A stretch of DNA of 64,000 nt from an uncultured Granulosicoccus sp. (lineage in GTDB: Bacteria; Pseudomonadota; Gammaproteobacteria; Granulosicoccales; Granulosicoccaceae), in NCBI GenBank assembly GCA_947492525.1, contig CANLNQ010000032.1:1-64000 (forward strand), written 5' to 3'. The translations under genes were made by a program, and so were the position numbers. The notes beneath the pieces were generated by a model. It ran no database searches. It was not told the origin of the DNA and saw only the letters and a list, made by a program, of their open reading frames with translations. Below are positions 45,747 to 54,389 of the stretch, in pieces; position 1 is the first letter of the stretch; every line of letters starts with the position of its first letter.

Positions 45747-46639
45747 TGCGCAGATCCCTTATTGCAAGTGTGCTCCTGATGGGCTTCTCCCTTCTTCAGG
45801 CAGCGGGTACCGCCCTGGCACAGGAGCGCCCGCGCATTGCCACCGTGAACTACCCGCTGGCCTATTTCGCCGAGCGTCTCGGGGGTGGCCAGATCGAAGT
45901 GCTGTTCGACGTACCCGAGGATCGCGATCCTGCCTTCTGGCGCCCCGGCCTGTCCGCCATCACCGCCATTCAGACAGCCGAGCTGATTGCCTTGAATGGC
46001 GCAGGCTTTGCCAACTGGACCACCAAGGTGTCCCTGCCCCGCTCACGCCTGGTGGACACCTCCGCCGGCTTCTCGGATGACTATATCGCCACGCAGAGTC
46101 TTACCCATAGCCACGGCGCAGATGGCGAGCATTCCCACACCGGCACCGCCGCCTATACCTGGCTGGATTTCAAGCAGGCTGCCGCCCAGGCCGATGCGCT
46201 GGCCACTGCCATTAAGCGACGCCTGCCGGGTGTCGAGAACATCGATGCGAATCTGCAGGCGCTGAACGCAGACCTTGCATCGCTGGATCAATTGGCAGCA
46301 GATGCAGCGGTAGCGCTTCAGGAAAACACCCTTATCGCAACCCACCCGCGTTATCAATACTTTGCCCGCGCCTACGGCCTGAATATCGATGCGCTGGATT
46401 GGGATGCAGGTGAGGCACCCACTGATGCGCAATGGGCCGACCTTGCCAGGCGTGTTGAAGAACGTGGTGCGAAGTTGCTGTTGTGGGAAACGGCGCCTTC
46501 AGCTGAAGCCAAAGCTCGCGCTGCAGAGCTGGGACTGACCAGCATTGTATTTCCGCCCTTGGCGAACAGGCCCACACAAGGGGATTTTCTATCAGGCATG
46601 AAAGTCGTTCTGCAAGATCTGAGTGACGCTGGCAAGTGA
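45743..46639 (+). CDS. ZnuA-like metal-binding periplasmic protein
   Basis: 298 aa with a signal peptide (about residues 1-27). It has the ZnuA/TroA plan: an N-terminal lobe (IATVNYPLAYFAERLGGGQI), a His-rich flexible loop (LTHSHGADGEHSHTG), a connecting helix and a C-terminal lobe (LIATHPRYQYFARAYGLNID). The site Asp/Glu occurs in the C-lobe (WETAPSAEAK). It is unusual that no ZnuB/C channel is beside it. Instead the operon encodes an FtsX-type ABC pair. Confidence 0.85.
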   Translation: MMRRSLIASVLLMGFSLLQAAGTALAQERPRIATVNYPLAYFAERLGGGQIEVLFDVPEDRDPAFWRPGLSAITAIQTAELIALNGAGFANWTTKVSLPRSRLVDTSAGFSDDYIATQSLTHSHGADGEHSHTGTAAYTWLDFKQAAAQADALATAIKRRLPGVENIDANLQALNADLASLDQLAADAAVALQENTLIATHPRYQYFARAYGLNIDALDWDAGEAPTDAQWADLARRVEERGAKLLLWETAPSAEAKARAAELGLTSIVFPPLANRPTQGDFLSGMKVVLQDLSDAGK

Positions 46640-47113
46640 TGTTTCCGCGCTTGAACGCACAAGCACGACACCTGTGGTCATCCCGCCGCGACATCGGGGA
46701 AGTTTCCGCGCTTGAGCTGGCAAGCAACACGACTACCCTCATCACGCCCTGAACAAGCTCCACCACCGCGAGTCGCGCATACACCATCCGAGTTCTCCAC
46801 GCGGGATCAGGCTCACACCGACTCGCCTGACTGCGCAGGCATTGGCGCATGAACGCGACCGCTTGCCCAGCTGCTCTCCATGCACGCTGAAAACCAGGCA
46901 AACCATTTCCAGAGTTGTATTGACATCACTTGCCTTGGCAAGGGCGAGGGATTGTACCGAAACTGTCGCTTCGCACTCGACGCACAAATACAGAGCACAA
47001 CAGGCCACAAGGGTGCAGCCTTCAATGAAACAGGGTATTCGAAAATTCAGTTGTACTATAATTCAATGACGGGTATATCTATGGCAATACCCGACTGGAA
47101 ATGGAGCCTTTTC
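46640..47113. other. 474-bp intergenic region before nhaC, with a -10 box
   Basis: A consensus TATAAT lies at 47057-47062, 52 bases before the proposed ATG. This argues that upstream in-frame starts (46880, 47066, 47081) are wrong. A 14-base palindrome CTTGCCTTGGCAAG is at 46929-46942 just after a TTGACA at 46920. No gene or known riboswitch is seen. Confidence 0.5.
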
Positions 47114-48601
47114 ATGAATGCAGCAGCCCGTCAGGCGCGTCCTCCCAGCCTGCGACTTGCCCTCGTTTCCCTTTTCTCACTGGTCATCGGCATCGGCATA
47201 TCAATCGCCATATTCGGCCTGGCTCCCCATTTACCCATGCTCTTCGGCGTCGCTGTCGCCAGCATTGTCGCGCTTTACTGCGGATACAGCTGGGACAAGA
47301 TCCAGGACAGCATGATCACAGGTATCACCCACGCCCTCGGTTCCATCATCATCCTGTTGCTGGTCGGCATTTTGATCGGCGCCTGGATTCTCGGTGGGGT
47401 GGTTCCCACGCTCGTCTACTATGGCCTGCAGATCTTCTCGCCGTCTATCTTTCTTGTTGCCTGTGCGCTGATCTGCGCCATCGCCTCTTCGGCTACCGGC
47501 ACCAGCTGGGGCACCACAGGCACCATTGGTGTGGCACTGATGGGGGTAGGTTCCGGACTCGGTTTTCCACTGCCCTGGGTTGCCGGTGCCGTGCTTTCCG
47601 GCGCCTACTTCGGTGACAAGATGTCACCCTTGTCCGATACGACAAACATGGCACCTGCCATGGTCGGTGTGGATCTCTACACCCACATCCGCCACATGGC
47701 AAGCACCACCGGACTCTCGTTTGTCATAGCACTGATCGCCTATGCCGTGGTCGGCAACGCCTACACACCGCAGTCCCCCGATTCGGCACGTGTGGATGCC
47801 ATACTGGCAACGCTACAGGATTCATTTGTCATTCACCCGCTGCTTCTGATCCCACCCGTGCTGGTCATGTTGCTCAGTTTCCGCAAGATTCCAGCCATAC
47901 CAGGAATAGCCATAGGTGCCATCACCGGTCTTGCATGTGCCTTGCTGGTTCAGAACGCCGATTACGCCACCTCGATGTCTGCAGCCATGTCCGGCTTCAC
48001 GGCCGAGACGGGCAACGCCGATGTAGACTCCTTGCTCAGTCGGGGAGGACTCGAATCCATGACCTATACCGTCAGCCTGATCATCGTTGCCATGATGTTC
48101 GGTGGCGTCATGCAGGGCACCGGGCAGATTCAGGTCATCGCCGCAGCCATTCTCTCCTTCGCCAGATCCACCGGTTCACTGATTCTGACCACAGCCCTGA
48201 CCGCCATCGGCTCGAACTTTCTGCTCTGCGATCAGTATATGTCGCTGGTCATGACCGGGCGTATGTACGGTACAGCCTATCGGGACCAGGGACTGGCACC
48301 GGAGAATCTGTCTCGTGTTACCGAGGATGCTGGCACGGTAGTCGACCCTCTGGTTCCCTGGGGTTCTGGTGGCGCCTACCAGACAGCCACGCTGGGCGTG
48401 CCCACCATCCTGTATGCACCGTTTGCCATCTTCTGCTGGGTATCCCCGCTGGTGACCATCCTTTTCGGATACACGGGATGGACCATCCGTCCTCTGGAAA
48501 AGACCGCATCGCCCGACCCCTTGGCCGCGTCGGTGGATGCGCAGCCCATGCCCAGTGAAAGCCGGCCGGAGAAAGCCCGCCGCGACGTCGAGCCGGCCTG
48601 A
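47114..48601 (+). CDS. nhaC: Na+/H+ antiporter, NhaC family
   Basis: About 495 aa from ATG 47114 with GGAG at 47103-47106. There are about 11-13 hydrophobic helices. Family landmarks include ASSATGTSWGTTGTIGVALM, then VLSGAYFGDKMSPLSDTTNM and DAGTVVDPLVPWGSGGAYQT. NhaC exchanges Na+ for H+ at the inner membrane, and some members exchange malate and lactate. It is a stand-alone gene with its own promoter. Confidence 0.9.
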   Translation: MNAAARQARPPSLRLALVSLFSLVIGIGISIAIFGLAPHLPMLFGVAVASIVALYCGYSWDKIQDSMITGITHALGSIIILLLVGILIGAWILGGVVPTLVYYGLQIFSPSIFLVACALICAIASSATGTSWGTTGTIGVALMGVGSGLGFPLPWVAGAVLSGAYFGDKMSPLSDTTNMAPAMVGVDLYTHIRHMASTTGLSFVIALIAYAVVGNAYTPQSPDSARVDAILATLQDSFVIHPLLLIPPVLVMLLSFRKIPAIPGIAIGAITGLACALLVQNADYATSMSAAMSGFTAETGNADVDSLLSRGGLESMTYTVSLIIVAMMFGGVMQGTGQIQVIAAAILSFARSTGSLILTTALTAIGSNFLLCDQYMSLVMTGRMYGTAYRDQGLAPENLSRVTEDAGTVVDPLVPWGSGGAYQTATLGVPTILYAPFAIFCWVSPLVTILFGYTGWTIRPLEKTASPDPLAASVDAQPMPSESRPEKARRDVEPA

Positions 48602-48689
48602 ACTCCCGGGCGCGCGACAGGCAACATACACCCTCTCCTTCCGGAGCGGGTTTCGCCCATCAGGGGCGAGGGATGATGAGGATGTCACG

Positions 48690-48840
48690 TTACACCCCTT
48701 CGCACTCACCGTCCGCCACGACCGCAGATTCACACAGCATGAGTCGACTCAGGTAGATAAAGGCGAACAGACCGGCGGAAAGGGATTTCGTGTCGGGGAT
48801 GAAGGAGGCTCCGGAAGCGTTGATTGTTGTCGGCAAGTAG
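48690..48840 (-). pseudogene. C-terminal remnant related to the membrane protein at 57106
   Basis: On the minus strand the frame ending at TAA (48692-48690) reads GLFAFIYLSRLMLCESAVVA, then DGECEGV. The intact gene at 57106-57789 ends VWFIYLSRLMMVESANLADG, so the last 20 or so codons are clearly related in DNA and protein. Upstream of that match the reading (ASFIPDTKSLSAG) diverges quickly and there is no start. It looks like the surviving 3' end of a lost paralogue, or a partial duplication. Confidence 0.5.
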
Positions 48841-48886
48841 TGCCATCCACAGCCGGCCAGGGACGCCTCCTCGCGCCGATCAAGCC

Positions 48887-49579
48887 CTATATCAGCAGTG
48901 GCTCAACAAGCCGACTACAGGCATCCGGGTCTTCGAGCAAGGCATAGTGACCCAGACCCGGCAGGCGGATCAGTGAGACATGCGATGACACGTCTGCCGC
49001 ATCCTGGACAAGATCCAGTGGCGCCTGCGCATCGCAGGTGCCGGTAAGCAGCGAGACCGGCGCCTGAGTTCGAGCCAGCGACGGCAGCGCGCCGGGACGA
49101 GACAGGGCCAATGCGGTCTGCGCATCCACAAGCTCACCCGTAGCCTCTGCCATCGACACAATGAGAGCCCGGGCGTGCTCCGGATCGTTACCTGCCAGCG
49201 GCGGGAGTCGAGATGCCAGTGCGGATGCGCCACCCCGTTGATGAACGTCCTGGCACAGCGCAAGGCGTCCGTCGCGCTTTGCAGGATCATCGGCATGCGG
49301 ATTGAGCCCGAACAACAGAAACTGGCAGGCCGGCAACTGATCGGCCAGATGGGCAGCCACGATGGCACCGAGCGAAAAGCCGCACACAACCGTGTCGGCA
49401 TCGCTCATGGCTTGCATCTCCTGCAGATAGTCACTCACTGCGGGACGGTCCAGCAAGATGACCTGCCGGGCATGCTGTGGCACATTCAAGGCATCGAGAA
49501 ATCCGTCAAAGACAGTCCCGGTACACAGGGTGCCTGGCAGCAGCAACCAGGAACGCGGGCGTGAGATATCAGTAGCCAT
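48887..49579 (-). CDS. Alpha/beta hydrolase (cluster 3)
   Basis: About 230 aa from ATG 49579. A further 8 codons are open upstream. Oxyanion region LLPGTLCTGTVFD, nucleophile elbow VCGFSLGAIVA (Ser in GFSLG), a late Asp in LLTGTCDAQAP, and catalytic His in LPGLGHYALLE. The fold is that of esterases and lactonases. It overlaps the aldolase gene end by 11 bases and is the last gene of the cluster 3 operon. Confidence 0.85.
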   Translation of the reverse strand: MATDISRPRSWLLLPGTLCTGTVFDGFLDALNVPQHARQVILLDRPAVSDYLQEMQAMSDADTVVCGFSLGAIVAAHLADQLPACQFLLFGLNPHADDPAKRDGRLALCQDVHQRGGASALASRLPPLAGNDPEHARALIVSMAEATGELVDAQTALALSRPGALPSLARTQAPVSLLTGTCDAQAPLDLVQDAADVSSHVSLIRLPGLGHYALLEDPDACSRLVEPLLI

Positions 49580-50366
49580 GCGCCGTGTCTGACTTCGAAA
49601 CATCTTCGTCCGCTGGCCCCAGCAGTTCGCCCACCGCGCCGGAGAGACTGCGAGTCAGATGCGCAAAATCGTTACCGGGGGTGACCAGGGCACACCCCTG
49701 ATCTATTCGCCTTCGGGCCTCGGCTGCGTCCGCGCAAAAGATGCCAACCGGCATACCCTGCCCCGTGGCCCGCTCCAGCACGGTGGCAATGGCCTGCTCG
49801 GAATTGGGCCGGGGAAGCGTCACTCGCCCTTCCATTTCGAAGGCCAGATCGTTCGGCCCCAGGTACAGCATGTCGACACCGTCCACTGCGAGAATGTCGT
49901 CGATGCGCTGCACCGCTTCAGCCGTCTCGATCATCGGTATGGCAAGCACGGTCTCGTTTGCCTGGGCCACATAATCCTTCCCGCCATAGAGCAGGCCGCG
50001 CGACGGGCCAAAGCTGCGATTGCCTGTTGGTGGGTAGCGGCAGGCCGCCACCAGTTCGGCCGCCTGCTCCGGTGTCGAGATCATCGGGCAGATGATGCCG
50101 TACGCGCCGGCATCCAGCAGATGCATGATTCTGGCGGGGTCCAGACTGGGCACACGCACCAGCGGTATGGCAGGTGTTGCCGAGATCGCCTGCAGCATGT
50201 GCAGGGCATCCTGAAATCCCAGCATGCCATGCTGCATGTCCACGGTTACCGAGTGCACCCCGGAATGACCCACACCTTCGGCAGAATAGCTCGAGCCGAT
50301 GGACAGCCAGGCATTGATGACCGGCTCGCCGGAGGCAAGGCGTGATTTGACGAGATTCGCTCGCAT
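49569..50366 (-). CDS. HpcH/HpaI-family aldolase
   Basis: 265 aa TIM barrel. SVTVDMQHGMLGF, ICPMISTPEQA, metal ligands Glu in IPMIETAEAV and Asp in YLGPNDLA, and a conserved Arg in LVRVPSLDPARI. Class II pyruvate aldolases of this family split 4-hydroxy-2-keto acids to pyruvate plus an aldehyde. It is coupled to the bicupin gene (ATGA overlap), so it probably acts on a related product. Confidence 0.9.
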   Translation of the reverse strand: MRANLVKSRLASGEPVINAWLSIGSSYSAEGVGHSGVHSVTVDMQHGMLGFQDALHMLQAISATPAIPLVRVPSLDPARIMHLLDAGAYGIICPMISTPEQAAELVAACRYPPTGNRSFGPSRGLLYGGKDYVAQANETVLAIPMIETAEAVQRIDDILAVDGVDMLYLGPNDLAFEMEGRVTLPRPNSEQAIATVLERATGQGMPVGIFCADAAEARRRIDQGCALVTPGNDFAHLTRSLSGAVGELLGPADEDVSKSDTAHGY

Positions 50367-51493
50367 CAGCCGGCCCTCTTGTAATTGCTCAACAGCGATG
50401 CCTTCGCCACGAACCCACCGGCATCGAGCGCCTGCCCGGCGGATCGGGCCGACTCGATCACCTCCTCGGCAAAGACCGGCATCTTCCGATGATCACCCGA
50501 GACCACCACCAGCATCTCTACCGGCTCATCGCCGATGCATTCGAAGGCACGCACCACATTGGCGGGAATGGAATATGTCTCCCATGCCTCGAGCTCCACC
50601 GTGACATCGGCCTCCTGGTTGAATGTCATCCTCACCCTGCCGGATCGAACGATGAGTACCATCTTGTCAGGCAGTGAAAAGGGGCTGACACGAACGCCTG
50701 GCGCGATGCGCATCCACTCCAGTGAAAAGCCATGAGGGTTGCTCACCGGTGTGGCATGCGCGCGGTTCTGGGTCAGACCGAATCCGATGACCGGGGCAAT
50801 TTCCGCACCGCAGTTCGGCAATGAGGCGTCGATGAAGGCAGGCAGGAACTGCCTGTCGGACTCGGTCACGACGCGCTGTCGCATCGCTTCTCGAGGCACG
50901 TCGCGCAACTGTGCCACATCGCTATCCGACATGGGGGCAATGCGCCCGCTCTCGTCCGGTACGACATCCCCCCGTGATGCATCGATCAGGGTGTTGTCAC
51001 TGGAAATATACAAGCCGTAGTCCGCCGCCTCGCGAATGATGTCCGGGTGAAAGATCACCCCACCGGTATTGTCTCCACCCAGTACCGTGAACAGCCACCC
51101 GTCATCCGGTCCGGTGTTGGTGAAGCCGCGGAACATCCAGGTGGGTACCGAGACGATATCGCCCTCATGCCCGACTATCTCGTTCTCGCCGTTCGGTCCC
51201 CAGCGAAAGGTCCATTCGCCCTTCTGCACGATGAACACCTCGGCCGTGAAATGAATATGCAGATTATTGGTAATGCCATTGGGCATGGCAGCGGCACCGA
51301 TATTGAAACCGTGGGGCTCTGGCAGGTTCACGACCTGTTCATCGGATGAGGTAACGCCAGGACCGATGATCGAATAATTCTCTTTCAGGTGCGATCCCGG
51401 TTTCTTGCAATCGATGAATGCCACGGTACAGGACACGTAGTCAGTGCGCCTGATTCGTCGAGCTTCTGCGTCGGTCTTCGAAAATGCAGTCAT
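50366..51493 (-). CDS. Bicupin protein, one metal-binding cupin plus one degenerate
   Basis: 375 aa. The first cupin (about residues 65-150) has the metal set HIHFTAEVFIVQKG (two His and a Glu) and later WTFRWGPNGENEIVGHEGDI. The second (about 255-335) has the fold (PDKMVLIVRSGRVRMTF) but no His, so it is probably structural. Two-cupin dioxygenases and isomerases share this plan. AAGGAACC precedes ATG 51493. It lies between the transporter ATPase and the aldolase, which suggests a catabolic step. The substrate is unknown. Confidence 0.83.
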   Translation of the reverse strand: MTAFSKTDAEARRIRRTDYVSCTVAFIDCKKPGSHLKENYSIIGPGVTSSDEQVVNLPEPHGFNIGAAAMPNGITNNLHIHFTAEVFIVQKGEWTFRWGPNGENEIVGHEGDIVSVPTWMFRGFTNTGPDDGWLFTVLGGDNTGGVIFHPDIIREAADYGLYISSDNTLIDASRGDVVPDESGRIAPMSDSDVAQLRDVPREAMRQRVVTESDRQFLPAFIDASLPNCGAEIAPVIGFGLTQNRAHATPVSNPHGFSLEWMRIAPGVRVSPFSLPDKMVLIVRSGRVRMTFNQEADVTVELEAWETYSIPANVVRAFECIGDEPVEMLVVVSGDHRKMPVFAEEVIESARSAGQALDAGGFVAKASLLSNYKRAG

Positions 51494-51526
51494 GTGAAGG
51501 TTCCTTGGGTATACGTTTCCGATGGT

Positions 51527-52582
51527 TCAGGCGTCGATACGCTGACCAGAATCCTTGTCGAACAAATGGGTGCGAGCGCCCGGCTTCGGGGCCAGCCCAC
51601 ACGAGGTATTGATGGCGGCTTCAAAGTCGGCAGGACCGCGGGCACAGATCGAGGAGCCCTGCTCGCGCAATGTCACCAGGGTGGAATCCCCGGTGAGTTC
51701 CAGGGCATAGACACGCCCGGAAATCGGCGCAGATGCCGGGTCTGTGAGTTCCAGATCCTCCGGGCGTATTCCCATAACGACCTTGTCCCGATCGGTAGCC
51801 TCAACCGGCAGTGACACGCCCGGCGCCTCGAATCTTCCTCCGCTGATGCGTCCGTCTATCAGGTTCATCGGTGGAGATCCGATGAAACTGGCAACGAACA
51901 GGTCGGCAGGTTCCGAGTAGATATTCTTCGGTGTATCCAGTTGCACGATGCGGCCTTCACGCATGACGGCAACGCGGTGTGCCAGCGTCATCGCCTCCAT
52001 CTGATCGTGCGTCACATAGACGGTCGTGACGCCCAGTTCATGGTGAAGGTGCTTCAACTCGGCGCGCATCGTTACGCGCAGTTTGGCATCCAGGTTCGAC
52101 AAGGGCTCATCCATCAGAAAGATCTTCGGCGTGCGTACGATGGCTCTGGCCAGCGCCACCCGTTGCCGCTGGCCGCCGGACAGCTCGGAAGGTCGCCGCT
52201 TGAGCAGCGCACCCAGCTCGACCTTCTCGGCGGTTTCCTGCACACGAGCAGTTCGCGTCTTGCGATCCACGCCCCGCAACTTCAGCGGATAGCCGATATT
52301 GTCCGCCACCGTCATGTGCGGGTAGAGCCCGTAATTCTGAAAGACCATCGCGATATCGCGATCCTTCGGCGCCTTGTCGTTGACCCGCTCACCGGCAAAG
52401 AGCAGATTTCCGGCGGTGATTTCCTCAAGCCCGGCAATCATCCGCATGGTCGTGGTCTTGCCACAGCCCGACGGCCCCAGCAACACCAGAAACTCACCGT
52501 CCTTGATCGTCAGGTTCTGCCGGGTCACTGCCAGAAAATCTCCGTAGCGCTTTTCGACGTCCACGAGTTGTACTTCAGCCAT
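51527..52582 (-). CDS. Sugar ABC transporter ATP-binding protein (MalK/UgpC type)
   Basis: 351 aa. Walker A GPSGCGKTT, signature LSGGQRQRVALARAI, Walker B IFLMDEPLSNLDAKLR and a C-terminal TOBE regulatory region (about 240-350). It follows the MalG-type permease by 12 bases on the minus strand, so it is part of the cluster 3 importer. Confidence 0.93.
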   Translation of the reverse strand: MAEVQLVDVEKRYGDFLAVTRQNLTIKDGEFLVLLGPSGCGKTTTMRMIAGLEEITAGNLLFAGERVNDKAPKDRDIAMVFQNYGLYPHMTVADNIGYPLKLRGVDRKTRTARVQETAEKVELGALLKRRPSELSGGQRQRVALARAIVRTPKIFLMDEPLSNLDAKLRVTMRAELKHLHHELGVTTVYVTHDQMEAMTLAHRVAVMREGRIVQLDTPKNIYSEPADLFVASFIGSPPMNLIDGRISGGRFEAPGVSLPVEATDRDKVVMGIRPEDLELTDPASAPISGRVYALELTGDSTLVTLREQGSSICARGPADFEAAINTSCGLAPKPGARTHLFDKDSGQRIDA

Positions 52583-52594
52583 GTCAGGGTCTCT

Positions 52595-53413
52595 CTATTT
52601 GACCGCGCCGGCAGTCATGCCGCGCGTGAAGTGTTTCTGGATAAGCAATGCCATGATGAAGATCGGCACCGTGATCATTACCCCGGCCGCGCTCATCAGT
52701 TCCCACAGATCGCCGCGCTCGGTGCGGAAACTGACCAGCCCCACGGGCAGGGTGACCGCATCGCGTCGCGTCAGAATCAGCGCAAACAGGAATTCGTTCC
52801 AGGTAAGAATGAAGCAGAATATGGATGAGGTCAGGATGCCGGGCGCTGCCATCGGCAGCACGATGTCCTTGATGACCCGCAGCCGCGACGCACCGTCGAT
52901 CATGGCTGCCTCCTCGCTGTCGGTTGGAATCGCATCGATGAAACCCTTGATCATCCAGATGACAAACGGGGTGACAATCGCCAGGTTCACCACGATCAAT
53001 GCAATGCGGGTATCAAGCAGGCCCAGAGTGCGGAACATCAGAAAGAATGGCAACACGATCACGACGGCCGGAATGAACTGCGTGGATAGAATCAGAAAGA
53101 ACAGGAACTTTCGTCCACGCACCCGAAACCGTGAGAAGGAATACGCCGCCAGCGAGGCGCAAGGCACTGCGATCAGCACCGTCACCGAGGCCACGATGGC
53201 CGAGTTCAGCACCATGTCGCCCAGATTCCACGGATCGGAAAACACCGTGACAAAGTTCGACAGCGTGGGACTGAAGTCCAGCGACAGCGAATAGGCATCC
53301 TTCGGGCGCTTGAACGCGGTCAGGAACATCCAGAGAATGGGGAACAGAACGATGCACGAGACCAGGACCAGCACAGCCCGTTCTCCCCACCAGTAAATAC
53401 GTTTCCTGTTCAT
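52595..53413 (-). CDS. Sugar ABC transporter permease, MalG type (CUT1)
   Basis: 272 aa with six hydrophobic helices. The EAA loop reads EEAAMIDGASRLRVIKDIVL, and the protein ends RGMTAGAVK as in other MalG-type permeases. The start overlaps the MalF-type stop by four bases (ATGA), so the pair is made in step. Confidence 0.92.
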   Translation of the reverse strand: MNRKRIYWWGERAVLVLVSCIVLFPILWMFLTAFKRPKDAYSLSLDFSPTLSNFVTVFSDPWNLGDMVLNSAIVASVTVLIAVPCASLAAYSFSRFRVRGRKFLFFLILSTQFIPAVVIVLPFFLMFRTLGLLDTRIALIVVNLAIVTPFVIWMIKGFIDAIPTDSEEAAMIDGASRLRVIKDIVLPMAAPGILTSSIFCFILTWNEFLFALILTRRDAVTLPVGLVSFRTERGDLWELMSAAGVMITVPIFIMALLIQKHFTRGMTAGAVK

Positions 53414-54294
53414 GCTGTCGCCATTTTCCTTTCGCTGAGCAGCATCCGGACGTACCAGATGGAGATCAGCATCATGATTGCCGTGAGGATCCAGGCCAGT
53501 GCCGAGGCGTAGCCCATGTCATACCACTTGAATCCCACATTGAAGATGAAGAATGCGAGCGTTTCGGTCGAGGTGCCCGGACCACCACCGGTCAGCGTGA
53601 CGACCTGATCGAACATCTTCAGTGCGAAGATCGTCTTCAGGACGGCGATGACGAGCAGCACGCCTTTCATCTGCGGCAGCACGACACCGAAAAAGACGCG
53701 CCAGGACGAGGCGCCGTCGATACGGGCGGCCTCTTCCGTTTCCCTCGGAACCGATGCCAGGCCACCCAGACACATGAAGGTCATGTAGGGGGCCCAGTGC
53801 CAGACATCGGTCAGCACAAGGATGGCCATCGCCAGGTCGGGGCTGGCCAGCCAGGGCACACCCTCAAGACTCGGGAAGACAGCGCCCAGGCCTTTGGCAA
53901 TGACGCCGAACTCCGGATTGAACATGAAGCGGTAGCTGACACCGATCAAGGCCGGACTCATGGCAAAGGGCAGGATGAGAATGATCCGGGTGAAGGTATG
54001 CAGCCTGCCTTCACGACGTAGCAGCAGGGCAAGCGACATGGCAATCAGCAGTGTCAGGATCACACTTGTAATAACGAAGATGGTGGTTATCCAGATCGAG
54101 TTCTGGAAACCCGGCTCACTGAAGGCATGCACGAAATTGTCGACACCGACGAATTCGCCAGGCCTGCGCTGCTTGGTCAGATCCCATTCGCGAAAGGCGG
54201 TCACCAGCGAATAGGCAAGCGGATACAGCGTTGTGGCCAGTACGATCAGGAATGCAGGAACCAGCAGTACATAAGCCAATGATCGATCCCGCAT
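53410..54294 (-). CDS. Sugar ABC transporter permease, MalF type (CUT1)
   Basis: About 294 aa from ATG 54294 with AGAGGTG upstream. An in-frame ATG at 54312 lacks a ribosome site and lies close to the hairpin. Six hydrophobic helices, with EAA loop EEAARIDGASSWRVFFGVVL. Together with the MalG-type protein it forms the inner-membrane channel for the binding protein at 54390. Confidence 0.92.
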   Translation of the reverse strand: MRDRSLAYVLLVPAFLIVLATTLYPLAYSLVTAFREWDLTKQRRPGEFVGVDNFVHAFSEPGFQNSIWITTIFVITSVILTLLIAMSLALLLRREGRLHTFTRIILILPFAMSPALIGVSYRFMFNPEFGVIAKGLGAVFPSLEGVPWLASPDLAMAILVLTDVWHWAPYMTFMCLGGLASVPRETEEAARIDGASSWRVFFGVVLPQMKGVLLVIAVLKTIFALKMFDQVVTLTGGGPGTSTETLAFFIFNVGFKWYDMGYASALAWILTAIMMLISIWYVRMLLSERKMATA

Positions 54295-54321
54295 GGGGCA
54301 CCTCTCTGACATGAATCGTGA

Positions 54322-54343
54322 GGCGAGTCCAGACGGACTCGCC
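54322..54343 (-). promoter_or_regulatory. Hairpin between binding-protein and permease genes
   Basis: GGCGAGTCC, loop AGAC, GGACTCGCC: nine perfect pairs, 46 bases after the binding-protein stop. There is no T-tract. It occupies the same place as the hairpins in clusters 1 and 2. Confidence 0.7.
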
Positions 54344-54389
54344 CGTTACCGGCAACCGATACTGGCTGCCATTGTGGGGTACTGCCGCC

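Noticed and set aside
46880-47113. N-terminal extension of NhaC
   Set aside because: It would run through a consensus TATAAT at 47057 and adds residues unlike the family; ATG 47114 has GGAG upstream.
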